Part shown: positions 22,282 to 32,830 of the stretch, piece by piece | How the letters are laid out: each line of letters starts with the position of its first letter | Position numbering within the stretch: the stretch's first letter is position 1 | NCBI GenBank assembly: GCA_002914805.1 | Contig: JXTB01000593.1 | Location: 151,780 to 215,779 of the forward strand | Source of the DNA: Parasponia andersonii | Taxonomy: Eukaryota; Streptophyta; Magnoliopsida; Rosales; Cannabaceae | Length of the DNA stretch: 64,000 bases | Direction of reading: 5' to 3' | Translations under genes and position numbers: made by a program | The notes under the pieces: generated by a model | Seen by the model: only the letters and a program-made list of their open reading frames with translations | What the model was told of the DNA's origin: nothing | Databases searched by the model: none

Positions 22282-23108
22282 TGTAGGACCTGTTCCCAAA
22301 TCATACACCACGTGGACGATTAAGCGGCAGAACAGGTCACAAACGGGGCCCACCGTCCGACAGGTGTCGAGAGTGATTAGCTAAAGGACACGCGGGTCAC
22401 ACGTGATACCACATCGGCCATTGGGCTGTCCGAGGTTAGGGCCGAGCCCATCACAGACTCTGGATAGACTTGGCCCAATCCGACCCTTACCTCGGCAACT
22501 GGGGGGTCGTAAGCCCCAAGGGTCTTCCACCAGAATACAATGGAAAATAACTCACAACTCCAGACCCAGACAGAGCATTTAATGCGATCTTGGGTAAGTG
22601 TGCACAAGGGGGCAAACCGTCCTGAACGAACGGCGATTTGTCCAAATCTCACCTCTGATAGACTCAAGCCATAGGAGGCGGCGGAAACCAGGCTACAGCG
22701 ATACAGAGAAGATCACGGTTATCTCGACCCATGACCTCTGGGAAAAACTTTGAGGAAAAAGGTACTCAGTTCTGAGATTAAGACCCGAGTGGTTCACAAT
22801 CTCAGGATAATATATATATGAGTCATGCGTTCCTGAGAGGGGTATGTACGTATACAAAAAGAGATATTTGAAAGTTTACGAGTAAGAAACAAAGATATAC
22901 TCATATAGATCTAAATCCTTGCTACCCTGAATCAAAGAAAGACCACTGACTTAAGCATCGGAGAGTCTTTGCAGGTGGTCACCTCTGCCTCTCCGACCCT
23001 ACCTGAAGTTCAGAGCACTTTGGAATAGCAAGGACATGTGGACAGTTGGAGGACATATCATCAGCGGTTCAAAGACTCGTGGACGGCTAGTAAGAAACCG
23101 ATCCAACA
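22282..23108 (+). repeat. 3' LTR of Tat copy 1
   Basis: This 827-bp repeat begins TGTAGGAC and ends CCAACA, matches the 5' LTR, and is followed by the target duplication CTAAA at 23109-23113. Confidence 0.93.
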
Positions 23109-23113
23109 CTAAA
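23109..23113 (+). repeat. Target-site duplication, right copy (CTAAA)
   Basis: Identical to 8731-8735, confirming that the outer ends belong to one insertion. Confidence 0.9.
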
Positions 23114-23386
23114 TACAAGATTTTCTAGAAAATAGTCCGAGTTTAAAGAACAACTCAATATATCGAGTACTGGACTTGTAATACCACTGACAAGTACCAA
23201 CAGTCACACTGATAGAACTTGATTAGTTACTTGACTTTCAAAATTGATTACTTCTGATACAACAACACACCATGAAAACTAACTTGGGAAAACAAAAAGA
23301 AAAAAAAAAGAAGAAAAAAGAAGGTAATTGGGTTAATTAACTACTTGTTGTTACTCATCTTCTTATTTCTTTGTAGATCATCATGA

Positions 23387-23658
23387 TCATGATAATAGTT
23401 TATTCCAGCCTCGAAGCATTGGCACAACGAAGAACTTCATGCAACCAAGGTCGCAGTGGATGCCGTTGCTCTCGCAACAAGCGAAGTAATAAGGCTTCCA
23501 ACTCTTCAAGGGGAACTCAAAGCCTTGGCCGCTGCCTTGTGTCGTCTCCGCCACCTTCTCCGCTCGACTCAGGTCGCACTTTATGAAGCTCAAAAGGTCT
23601 GGTAGCAGGTACACGCTGTGCGGGTGCTAGCTTTTAGTGGGGGGATCGTACTTGAATA
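23387..23658 (-). CDS. Exon 2 of the phytocyanin-like gene (contains TAG)
   Basis: Acceptor TTGCAG precedes 23658. The exon encodes VFKYDPPTKS, a TAG at 23627-23629, then HPHSVYLLPDLLSFIKCDLS and the copper-site region SWKPYYFAC, GIHC, CMKFFVVP, stopping at 23387-23389. The Cys, His and Met spacing fits the type-1 copper loop of phytocyanins. Apart from the TAG there is no frameshift, which suggests recent or partial decay. It lies between the Tat copy 1 insertion (ending 23113) and the Tekay element. Confidence 0.75.
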
Positions 23659-23878
23659 CTGCAACCAATTACATTAACACGCATAAGATTAAAACGTCAT
23701 GTTATATTTGTAGCTAATAAATCTTATCAAAACTGAATCCGTCCTTTACAGAAAATACATGTAGTAATTTGCAAAAGAGGAAAAAAAAAGCATATTATAC
23801 ATGCATACATACGTATATATATATATATATATTATGGTATTTTTCAAAAGTAATAGATATTCTTTTGCTTCTCAATTA
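23659..23878 (-). other. Intron sequence next to exon 2
   Basis: AT-rich sequence containing a TA microsatellite (about 23813-23832). It does not match the Tekay LTR, so it is probably original intron or flank up to the gap. Confidence 0.5.
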
Positions 23879-24241
23879 NNNNNNNNNNNNNNNNNNNNNN
23901 NNNNNNNNNNNNNNNNNNNNNNNNNNNNNNNNNNNNNNNNNNNNNNNNNNNNNNNNNNNNNNNNNNNNNNNNNNNNNNNNNNNNNNNNNNNNNNNNNNNN
24001 NNNNNNNNNNNNNNNNNNNNNNNNNNNNNNNNNNNNNNNNNNNNNNNNNNNNNNNNNNNNNNNNNNNNNNNNNNNNNNNNNNNNNNNNNNNNNNNNNNNN
24101 NNNNNNNNNNNNNNNNNNNNNNNNNNNNNNNNNNNNNNNNNNNNNNNNNNNNNNNNNNNNNNNNNNNNNNNNNNNNNNNNNNNNNNNNNNNNNNNNNNNN
24201 NNNNNNNNNNNNNNNNNNNNNNNNNNNNNNNNNNNNNNNNN
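23879..24241. other. Assembly gap (363 N)
   Basis: A run of N lies across the inner part of the Tekay 3' LTR. The other LTR shows that about 613 bp of LTR should precede the first resolved base at 24242, so the stated gap is too short unless the LTR is truncated. Confidence 0.95.
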
Positions 24242-25838
24242 CAAAACCATTAATCCATATGCACATGACACAAATCAACCTATACCCATGAGCTCACATC
24301 CTCTCATTTGTGAAAACCCAGGATGATGGCACTAAGTGTACCTAACAGTCTGCCTGATACCTAAGCCCATACCTAGAAGGGACACCCATATATCGCCTAC
24401 CAAACCTGGAGGGGCAACCGAATTGTCTACACCTGCCAAATGGGGAGGTAATTAGAAGTAACAAGACCTCACGCAAGTTTACAGACTTTCACCGATGGTG
24501 GGGCATGTAGCGCCATACTGTAAAACCCACGATGTTAACACGGTGCTCATGTATGATCCTATGACACGTGCAATACAGAACTGAAGTGTAAAAACTACTG
24601 TACTCTGGTTTTTTCAGTAAAACATGCATAATAGGGTTTTATAGAAAAACGGGCAGCATAACGGCCCTATTTTTGATATATCCAAAATAATCTGCACACA
24701 GCAAATTCTCAGAGCAATATAGCATATATCGTATAATTAGATTCTATCACATATAATTCAAATCATTAAAAACACACTTGTTCTTATATGCTGCAGAAAA
24801 TAATTTTTAACTTAAAAACGGTATAAAACGAAGGTAACTAAATCCTATCTCACCGGAATAGTGACACCACGCTATTAAGTCTTCAAGGTGTCGTTGACGA
24901 TCACCCGGAGGGTCGGGAACCAATTCCAAGCCCTCGATCGTCCTCTTGTGAAAAATTAACTTTCTCACCGGAGTTTCAATTCCACAAACGGACCTCTTCA
25001 CTGAATTCCTAGCACCCAAAATAACTAGGTTAGACATATAACCTGTCCAATTCGAGTCCAAGCCCACACCGGGCCGGTGGCACGCAAAACGAGACAAAAT
25101 CTCCACCGTTCGATCTCGATTTTTTTGCCGATCACCAAACCACATAATATATATATATATATATATCAAATTTCTCTATTTTCCGAGTACACTCCAAAAA
25201 TGCAGTCAAAAACACAATTCAACAGCCAGATCGAAAACTAAAATTCAAAAACTCAAAATATCCAAAAATGACAACTTTCAATGCGGACAAAATAGAGTTA
25301 AGATATATATACCTTGATGATCCTTGAGATGATACGAATCCAATGGGACCGGTTGGAGGCCGAATTGTGGCCAGAATCGTCGCTGGCGGCCAAAAATCCG
25401 AAATGGGTCAAAACGGCATCAATGGCTTTTTCCGGCGATTTGGTGGCCGGCGGTAGCTCCTGATGACTGGCAGAGGTGCGCGGCAGCTTGGAAAGTCGAC
25501 GCCGGTCGGTGGGCGGCCCGGACGGTGGCCGGCGCGGCGGCGGCTGCCCTCCTCCTTGCTTCGGCCGAGAGAGAGGAGAGAGAGGGTTCGGGGGAGAATA
25601 GAGAGAAGAGAGAGAGAGAAGTGAGTCAACAGGCCACGTGGCCCGTTTTGAATAGACTGTGCAATTTTTTAAAAATTACACATAAGTCTCCAAAATTTCA
25701 AATCTCTATCAATCTAGTCCCCCCAAATTTACAATTTATTCTCTCTGCACAAAGCCTTTGCAAATTAATCCCCACAATATTTTATCTGGAAAATTGGTAA
25801 AATATCCAAATTACCTTCGAAAATTCCGGGTTTTTACA
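24242..25838 (-). repeat. 3' LTR of the Tekay element (end missing in gap)
   Basis: In element orientation it starts TGTAAAAACCC at 25838. It matches 31245-32830 throughout, including a TA microsatellite difference at 25147-25167 and a GA-rich tract at 25560-25620. Confidence 0.9.
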
Positions 25839-25855
25839 TCCTCCCATCCTTATAA
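25839..25855 (-). promoter_or_regulatory. Polypurine tract of the Tekay element
   Basis: On the minus strand 'ataaggatgggagga' lies directly before the TGTAAAAA of the 3' LTR. Confidence 0.85.
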
Positions 25856-25896
25856 GAATTTCGTCCCAAAATTCAAAATACAAGTCAAGGTTTACA

Positions 25897-27110
25897 TCAC
25901 AGTACAACTTCTAACTGAAAGTTAAACAAATGAGGGTACTTCTCGTACATCTCCATCTCGAGTTCCCAAGTAGCCTCGTCCTCTTTGTGATGTTCCTAAA
26001 GCACCTTGACAAGTGGAATCTCTCTGTTGCGAAGTACTTTCAACTCTCTAGCCAACAAGCGAACAGACTGCTCTTCATAGGACACATCTTCTTGGATCGG
26101 TATTTGCACGTACGGAATAACATGAGATGGGTCCCGTGTGTACTTCTTCAATATCGGCACGTGAAACACATTATGCACGTGACCCAACTGTGCAGGTAGG
26201 TTCAAGTGATAAGCCACTGGTCCAATCCTCTCAGTGATCTCAAATGGACCAATATACCTCGGAGCAAGCTTACCCTTAACTCCAAATCTCGTAACACCTC
26301 GCCTTGGAGTCACTTTTAAGAATACGGAATCACCAGTATCGAACTCTACCTCAAACCTCTTCGGGTCAGCATAACTCTTCTGGCGACTCTGAATCTCTTT
26401 GAGTCTCTCTTGGATATCCTTGATCTTCTCAGTAGTCTCCTCAATCAACTCAGGTCCAAGAGTAACATGCTCTTCTGGTTCTGCCCAACACAAAGGCGAT
26501 CTACACGGCCTCCCATATATTACTTCATATGGAGCCACACCCACACTGGTCTGGTAACTGTTATTATATGCAAACTCCACCAAAGAAAGATGATCATCCC
26601 AGTTCCCACCAAATTCCAGTATGCAACAACGTAGCATGTCCTTAAGAATCTGAATGGTCCTTTCAGATTAACCGTCTATCTCAGGATAGTGAGCTATACT
26701 GATATCCAACTGTGTATCAAACGCTTTCTGCAAGGCTCTCCAAAACTTAGAAGTGAACCTTGGATCTCTGTCAGATACTATGCTTGAAGGCACACCATGC
26801 AAACGTATGATGTTCTCCACATACAGTCTACTGAGCTTAGTAAGAGAGTAGTCCATCTTCATTAACCGATCGACTATCATCCAAACTGCGTCGTTCTTCT
26901 TCAAGGTCTTTGGCAAATTGGTCACGAAGTCCATCGTGATCTTGTCCCACTTCCATTCCGGAATTGGCAATGGCTGAAGTAATCCAGCTGGTCTCTGGTG
27001 TTCAGCCTTGACTCGCTGACAAGTCAAACACTTAGCCATAAAAGTAGCTACATCCTTCTTCATCCTTTTCCACCAATACTATCGTTTCAAGTCCCAGTAC
27101 ATCTTAGTAC
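25897..27110 (-). pseudogene. Tekay integrase with chromodomain-like C-terminus
   Basis: The zinc-binding part ends CLTCQRVKAEHQ. The catalytic core has Asp in MDFVTNLPKT, Asp in SDRDPRFTSKFW and Glu in SERTIQILKDM. A TAA at 26668-26670 replaces the Gln of the usual DGQSERT. The C-terminal region reads GVTRFGVKGKLAPRYIGPF and AYHLNLPAQLGHVHNVFHVP, then a chromodomain-like tail (LRNREIPLVKVL, TAG at 25996-25998 where Trp is usual, EDEATWELEMEMYEKYPHLF). The polyprotein ends at TGA 25897-25899. Chromodomains of this lineage are thought to guide insertion into heterochromatin. Confidence 0.85.
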
Positions 27111-27315
27111 TACCTGGATGTACTGCGAACCTTGATTTGTGAGCCTCTGTTAGAATGGTTTCTCGAAGATTAGGGTCATTAGCTATAGCCAACTTCCTAT
27201 TGAAAAGTAAAAACCCTTATCTGTTAATGCTCCAACCATCTAACTGTTCACCATTCTGAAGTCGGTTCCAAGTTGTCCTCAACTCCCTGTCTTGCCACTG
27301 ACTCTGCTGGACAGT
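27111..27315 (-). other. Degenerate RNase H-integrase connector of the Tekay element
   Basis: This stretch joins the RNase H and the integrase zinc finger in the polyprotein. It has no long open frame, although fragments resembling the family ('LREEAHKSRF'-like on the minus strand) can be made out, so decay is heavier here. Confidence 0.5.
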
Positions 27316-27957
27316 CTAGAGAAGAGATGGTGAAATCACAATTTTACTCAGGCAAGCAACACCTTCATTCTCGAAGTACTGCAAGTTGTAATCACCAATC
27401 GCAACTGAGTTTTTCCAATCTTTAAACACCAGTACAGCTAGTGCACCATGAGACTTCCTACTCAGTGCATCGGCTACAACATTTGCCTTACTAGGATGGT
27501 ACTGTAGGTAAAAGTCATAATCCTCCATATACTCAATCCATCTTCGCTGTCTCAAGTTCAAATCCTTCTGGGTAAAGAGATACTTCAAACTCTTATGATC
27601 GGAGAATATGTCGAACTTCACACCATACAAGTAACATCGCCAAATCTTCAACGTAAAGATCACTGCTGCAAGTTCCAGATCATGGGTGGGATAGTTCTTT
27701 TCATGCGGCTTCAACTGACGAGAAGCATAAGCCACAACTCAACCATTCTGCATCAAGACACATCCTAAACCCATATTCGAAGCATCGGTATACAACACAT
27801 AAGGCTCGTTACTATCAGGAACAGTAAGAATATGTGCGGTGGTCAAACTCTGCTTCAATCTGACAAAAGCTTCTTCACTCTCGTGGTCCCAAACAAACTT
27901 GATGTCCTTCTTGGTCAACTTCGTCAAAGGCAAAGCAATTCTCGAGAAATCTTGCAC
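27316..27957 (-). pseudogene. Tekay RNase H
   Basis: The frame contains LYTDASNMGLGCVLMQNG, then TGA at 27739-27741 in place of the usual Arg (CGA), then [20 protein letters not shown] and [20 protein letters not shown], ending [11 protein letters not shown]. Catalytic Asp, Glu and Asp are all present. The domain degrades template RNA during reverse transcription. Confidence 0.85.
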
Positions 27958-29003
27958 AAAACGACGGTACCTGCTAATCCAAGGAAACTACGTACCTCTG
28001 TCACATTTCTCGGTCTTTCCCACTCCAGAACAGCTTCGATCTTAGCAAGATCGACTGAAATACCTTCGTGAGAAATCACATGTCCCAAGAAATTCAATTC
28101 TGACATCCAAAAGTCACACTTCGATTGCTTGGCATACAACTGATGATTTCTTAAGGTCTTGAGTACTATCCTTAGATGTTCGGCATGCACTTCTCGAGTC
28201 TTAGAATACACCAGGATATCGTCGATGAACACAACTACAAAATGATCCAAAAACGGCCTAAAAATCTGATTCATGAGATCCATAAAAGCTGCGGGAGCAT
28301 TCGTTAAACCAAACGGCATCACCAGAAACTCAAAATGACCATATCAGATTCTGAATGCTGTCTTCGGTATATCATCTTCCCTTATCTTTAACTGATGATA
28401 ACTGGATCTCAAATCGATCTTAGAGAAGAATCTTGAACCACTGAGTTGATCAAACAACTCATCTATCCTTGGCAAAGGATACTTGTTCTTCAGTGTCAAC
28501 TGGTTTAACTTCCGGTAATCCATACAAAGTCTCAACGAACCATCAGCTTTCTTCGCAAACAAAACAAAAGCACCCCAAGGAGAAGTACTACTGCGAATAA
28601 AGCCCTTGGAAAGTAGATTATCCAACTATTTTCTTAATTCTTCCATCTCAGTAGGTGCCATGCGATAGGTTGGAATAGAAACTGGCTGAGCTCCAGGAAC
28701 TAGTTCAATGCAGAACTCGATCTCCCTATCAGGTGGTAACCCCGGTAAGTATTTAGGAAACAACTCCGAATACTCACACACCACCGGAATCCATAGGTCT
28801 TGATTGTCTGTCCTCACCTTGCCATCAATGGCAAACAAGTTCCCATAATACTTAAGTTTCTTCCTTCCACCCATGCACGCTTTCAGAATAGGACTAGGCT
28901 TCAACGGACTCATCCCAGCCTGATAGACAATAGGATATCCATCAATAGGAAAAAGAGTCACCCGCTTCTTATGACAGTCCATAATAGCTCGATACTTCGA
29001 CAA
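27924..29003 (-). pseudogene. Tekay reverse transcriptase
   Basis: Motifs in order: LFPKYLPGLPPDREIEF, PIPTYR-like connector, [40 protein letters not shown] at 28344-28346 replacing an Arg codon, [20 protein letters not shown], and catalytic [11 protein letters not shown], then [21 protein letters not shown] frameshift near 27950 disconnects it from RNase H. The active-site aspartates are intact; the stops are not compatible with function. Confidence 0.87.
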
Positions 29004-29345
29004 CTAATCCATACTGAGTATCACGTCATACTGTCCCATCGGCAATATAATCAAATCAGCAAGAAGCTTCCTATCGCTAACCACAACCCGATAAGACTTA
29101 CACACACTAGACACATTGGCCATTCTTCCTAAAAGTGTACCCAACGACAATACATAATCCAAATCAGAAAATTCCAACCCCAACAGTTGAGCAAACACTA
29201 AGGATATGAATGAATGGGATGCAGCAGTATCAAATAAGACATGTGCCCAAGAGTGTGAAAGAAGGATCATACCATCAACAACACCTCGGCTAGTGCGATC
29301 CTGAGTGTCGTTTGCCCCAGTAAAAGCATAGGCTTGGCCAGTCAC
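29004..29345 (-). pseudogene. Tekay aspartic protease with altered active site
   Basis: The frame reads HVLFDTAASHSFISLVFAQL where the family has DSG or DTG, so the catalytic Gly is Ala. The second motif region gives LIILPMGQYDVILSMD, followed by TAG at 29004-29006 where Trp is usual (MDWL). The enzyme would process Gag-Pol; it is dead on both counts. Confidence 0.82.
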
Positions 29346-29349
29346 CTTT

Positions 29350-30498
29350 CCTTTCCCTTTGTTACCTCTTACCTGGCCAGGATGGCTGCTACTGGATGCT
29401 GGACCACTACTGTCAAAACCACGGCTACCCTGACTCCCTGAGGCCTGAGGAGTCTGAAAGTTCTGAGTGTAACTCTGAGGGCGGTATTGATGCTGATAAG
29501 GCTAAGGGGAAGTAAAGTTTGTGAAGCACCCTGTGACTATTGCGGCCTTGCTTGAGTGTTCTGATAGGGAATAGAGCCTGATTGGCTCCTCTGTAGTCCT
29601 CCCTGAGAAAGAGAGATTTCTATAGATGGTTGGGATACTCCTTCTTCCGATGACCTTACTGACTACAAACAAAATATCCTCCATACAGACTACCTCTGCC
29701 ACCCCCAGAAGAACCACTACTGTTTGAGCTCCCACTGCTCAGAGTACCCTGGGCTGACCACTGCCTCTAGTTCCTTCTGGTGGCTTTCCTGTCATTTCCT
29801 CTCTGTTGGTTCCTCTTGGAATCCAAACTTTCTTCGATAGCCTCTGCCCGCTGGGCAGCCACTGCAATCTCAGGAAGAGTATGGAAAGTCTGGGTGCCAA
29901 TCCTGTTGAAAATATTCCGATTCAGACGACTCTTGAACTTAGCAACTCGGTACTTCTCACTCGTACATGGTCCAAGAGTAACACTTGCCAACTCAGTGAA
30001 CTCTATCAGGTACTCATTCACCGTTCTGTTGCCTTGGGTCAAAGTCTCAAATCGGTTCACAACTTCATCCTGTTGATCCTTATTGGTATACTGGGCCTTG
30101 AAAATCCATTCAAAGTCTTCCCAAGTCAGGCCTAATATATCTTACATCAGTTCTACTATTTCCCACCAACGAATGGCGCTCCCTGTCAAACGGGTAACAA
30201 CAAACACAACCCAAAACTCAACCGGAGTACCAAGGGCTCGAAAGTGCCTCTCTATCTCACGCAACCAAGCAATTGCTATGAGAGCTTCTGGTCTACCATC
30301 AAATTGCCCTGGCTGGAGACGCATGAACTGTTGGAGGTGATCAGCCTGATCCAACTGACGTTCCCTCAGAGCTGGAGGCTGATAGTCTGGATTATTCATC
30401 TGGATGAATGCCTGCTGCATTGCCTCGATCAGATGAGTGAAATCCAGACGAAGAAGTTCAGTATCCGGCTGGTGCCTCAAAACTCTTCTAGGATGCAT
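29350..30498 (-). pseudogene. Tekay gag
   Basis: ATG at 30496-30498 opens MHPRRVLRHQPDTELL. The capsid core shows FMRLQPGQFDGRPEALIAIA and ARLTGSAIRWWE-like sequence, a TAA after EIVELM, then FETLTQGNRTVNEYLIEFTE and HTLPEIAVAAQRAEAIEESL. A damaged zinc knuckle (FVCSQ, stop, GHRKKEYP; the last Cys is Tyr) lies near 29660. The rest to 29350 is a Ser/Gln-rich linker with stops. Gag would form the particle and bind RNA. Confidence 0.85.
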
Positions 30499-30605
30499 CG
30501 TTACAAGACTGAAACAATATGCCAAATTATTTGTGAGATAATGATGCATGCTTATCATAAAACAACTTCAATCTAGTTTAATGGTGATACGTCCGAGCTT
30601 TTAAA

Positions 30606-30623
30606 CTCAAAGTTCTGATACCA
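30606..30623 (-). promoter_or_regulatory. Primer binding site (tRNA-Met-like) of the Tekay element
   Basis: On the minus strand TGGTATCAGAACTTTGAG follows the LTR end after eight bases. TGGTATCAGAGC is the usual initiator tRNA-Met complement in plant retrotransposons; here one base differs. Confidence 0.85.
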
Positions 30624-30631
30624 AAAATTTC

Positions 30632-32830
30632 TGTCACGACCCAAAACTCGGGATAGTGGTAGAAGGGGAATTTCACAAAGGTGGGAAATTTCTTGATTTA
30701 TTTGAAAAATGTCAAAAGTTCTAGTTTTTATAAAAACGGTCCATTTCAATAAAATAATCAGAATTTCATCCCGTGAACCACTCCTACAGTTCGTATACAC
30801 CATCAAACAGAGATTGAACAATTATTTGAAAACGTGAAATTAAATATAAAACCCAGCATCATCATCATCTACAACAGAAGTCAAACACCAGAATGGCATG
30901 CATAAGTTTATAGACAAAATAAAAAGCAGTAATCTTGGTTCAATGCTAACACAAAATCCAAATAGTCCAAAGACTACGACAATAACTCCTAGCATTACCA
31001 AGAGACGAACTGCAATCCGGATGACCTCTTACTTCTCTTAATCACCAAGATCGCACTGGACATCACCTGAGGAGGAAGGTAGGGGGTGAGCATACAATGC
31101 CCAGTAGAAAAATAGTTACCTCGGAGAAAAATAGTTCAGTGATGGAAAACTCCTGCATGGTTAGTTCAAATCCAAAACAAACACACGCATATATATATAT
31201 ATAAAATTCAAACTGGGAGCCAATATATATAAAACAATATAATTAAAACTATCAATCCATATGTACATGACACAAATCAACCTATACCCATGAGCTCATA
31301 TCCTCTCATCTGTGGAAACCCAGGATGATGGCACTAAGTGTACCTAACAGCCTGCCTGATACTTAAGCCCATACCCGGAGGGGACACCCATGTGTCGCCT
31401 ACCAAACCTGGAGGGGCAACTGAATTGCCTACACCTACCAAATGGGAAGGTAATCAGAAGTAACAAGACCTTGCGCGAGTTTATGGACTTTCACCAACGG
31501 TGAGGCATGCAGCACCACACCGTAAAACCCACGATACTAACACGGTGCTCATGTATGATCCTATGACACGTGCAATATAGAACTGAAGTGTAAAAACTAC
31601 TGTACTCTGGTTTTTTAGTAAAATATGCATAATAGGATTTTATAGAAAAATGGGCAGCATAACGGCCCTATTTTTGATATACCCAAAATAACCTGCACAC
31701 AGCGAATTCCCAGAGCAGTATAGTATATATCGTATAACCAAATTCCATCACATATAATTCAAATCATTAAAAACACACTTGTTCTTATATGCTGCAGAAA
31801 ATAAGTTTTAACTCAAAAACGGTATAAAATGAAGGTAACTAAACCCCTACCTCACCGGAATAGTGACACCACGCTATTAAGTCTTCAAGGTGTCGTTGAC
31901 GATCGCCCGGAGGGTCAGGAACCAATTCCAAGCCCTCGATCGTCCTCTTACGAAAAACCAACTTTCTCACCGGAGCTTCAATTCCACAAACGGACCTCTT
32001 CACTGAATTTCTAGCACCTAAAATAGCTAGGTTAGACATAAAACTTGTCCAATTCGAATCCGGGCCCACACCCGGCCGGGTGGCACGAAAACGAGATAAA
32101 ATCTCGACTGTCCGATCTCGATTTTTGTGTCCATCACCAAATCACACAATATTTATATTAAACTTCTCCATTTTCCGAGTACATTCCAAAAATGCAGTCA
32201 AAAACACAATCCATCGACTGGATCGAAAACTAAAATTCAAAAACTCAAAATACCCAAAAATGGCAACTTTCAATCCGGACAAAATGGGGTTGAGATATAT
32301 ATACCTTGATGATCCTTGAGATGATACGAATCCAACGGGACTGGTTGGAGGCCGAATAGTGGCCAGAATCGTCGCTGGCGGCCAAAAATTCGAAATGGGT
32401 CAAAACGGCATCAATGGCTTTTTCCGGCGATCTGGTGGCCGGCAGCAGCTGCTGATGACTGGTGGAGGTGCGCAGCAGTTCGACGAGTCGACGCCGGTCA
32501 GTGGACGGCTAAGACGGTGGCCGGCGCGGCAGCGGCTGCCCTCCTCCTTGCTTCGGCCGAGAGAGAAGAGAGAGAGGAGAGAGAGGGATCAGGGGAGAAG
32601 AGAGAGAGAGAAGTGAGTCAACAGGCCACGTGGTCCGTTTTGAATGGGCTGTGTAATTTTTTAAAAATTACATATAAGTCCCCAAAATTTCAATATCTAT
32701 CAATCTAGTCTCCCAAAATTTTGCAATTTAGTCTCTCTGTACAAAACCTTTGCAAATTAATCCCCACAATATTTTATCTGGAAAATTGGTAAAATATCTA
32801 AATTATTCTCGAAAATTCCGGATTTTTACG
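30632..32830 (-). repeat. 5' LTR of the Tekay element
   Basis: It is 2199 bp. In element orientation it starts CGTAAAAA (the TG has become CG) at 32830 and ends GTCGTGACA at 30632. It matches the other LTR wherever that is resolved. Confidence 0.9.

Larger units (their letters stand above)
8736..23108 (+). mobile_element. Tat-lineage Ty3/gypsy LTR retrotransposon (Tat copy 1), complex three-LTR form
   Basis: The element runs LTR (8736-9557), PBS, gag, protease, RT-RNase H, second RNase H, integrase, tandem repeats, antisense ORF, PPT, LTR (22282-23108), flanked by CTAAA on both sides. The second, archaeal-type RNase H, the Asp-like PBS and a long antisense ORF between pol and the 3' LTR are hallmarks of the plant Tat lineage. 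An extra LTR plus PBS (19941-20740), with an inverted LTR piece (19771-19943), sits inside the aORF, and about 400 bp of the aORF is present on both sides of it. All genes carry stops or frameshifts, so the copy is not autonomous. A one-base gap at 13119 is flanked by an exact duplication. Confidence 0.93.
24242..32830 (-). mobile_element. Tekay-type Ty3/gypsy chromovirus, degenerate
   Basis: On the minus strand: 5' LTR 30632-32830, PBS, gag, protease, RT, RNase H, integrase with chromodomain-like tail, PPT, 3' LTR 24242-25838 (its end lost in the gap). Long LTRs of about 2.2 kb, a Met-type PBS and the integrase C-terminus with a chromodomain fit the Tekay/Del chromoviruses. At least six in-frame stops are present. 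It sits in the intron of the phytocyanin-like gene, in the same orientation as the gene. Confidence 0.9.

Noticed and set aside
23769..24326. Open frames spanning the run of N
   Set aside because: They exist only because N codons do not stop translation; there is no sequence behind them.
25408..25800. Frames in the Tekay LTR (also at 32359-32708)
   Set aside because: They lie within both LTR copies, are GA-rich low complexity, and are antisense or out of frame to the element's genes.
30606..30623. tRNA-Met-like sequence (also at 43313-43331)
   Set aside because: Only the 3' complement of a tRNA is present, at the border of an LTR; these are primer binding sites and not tRNA genes.
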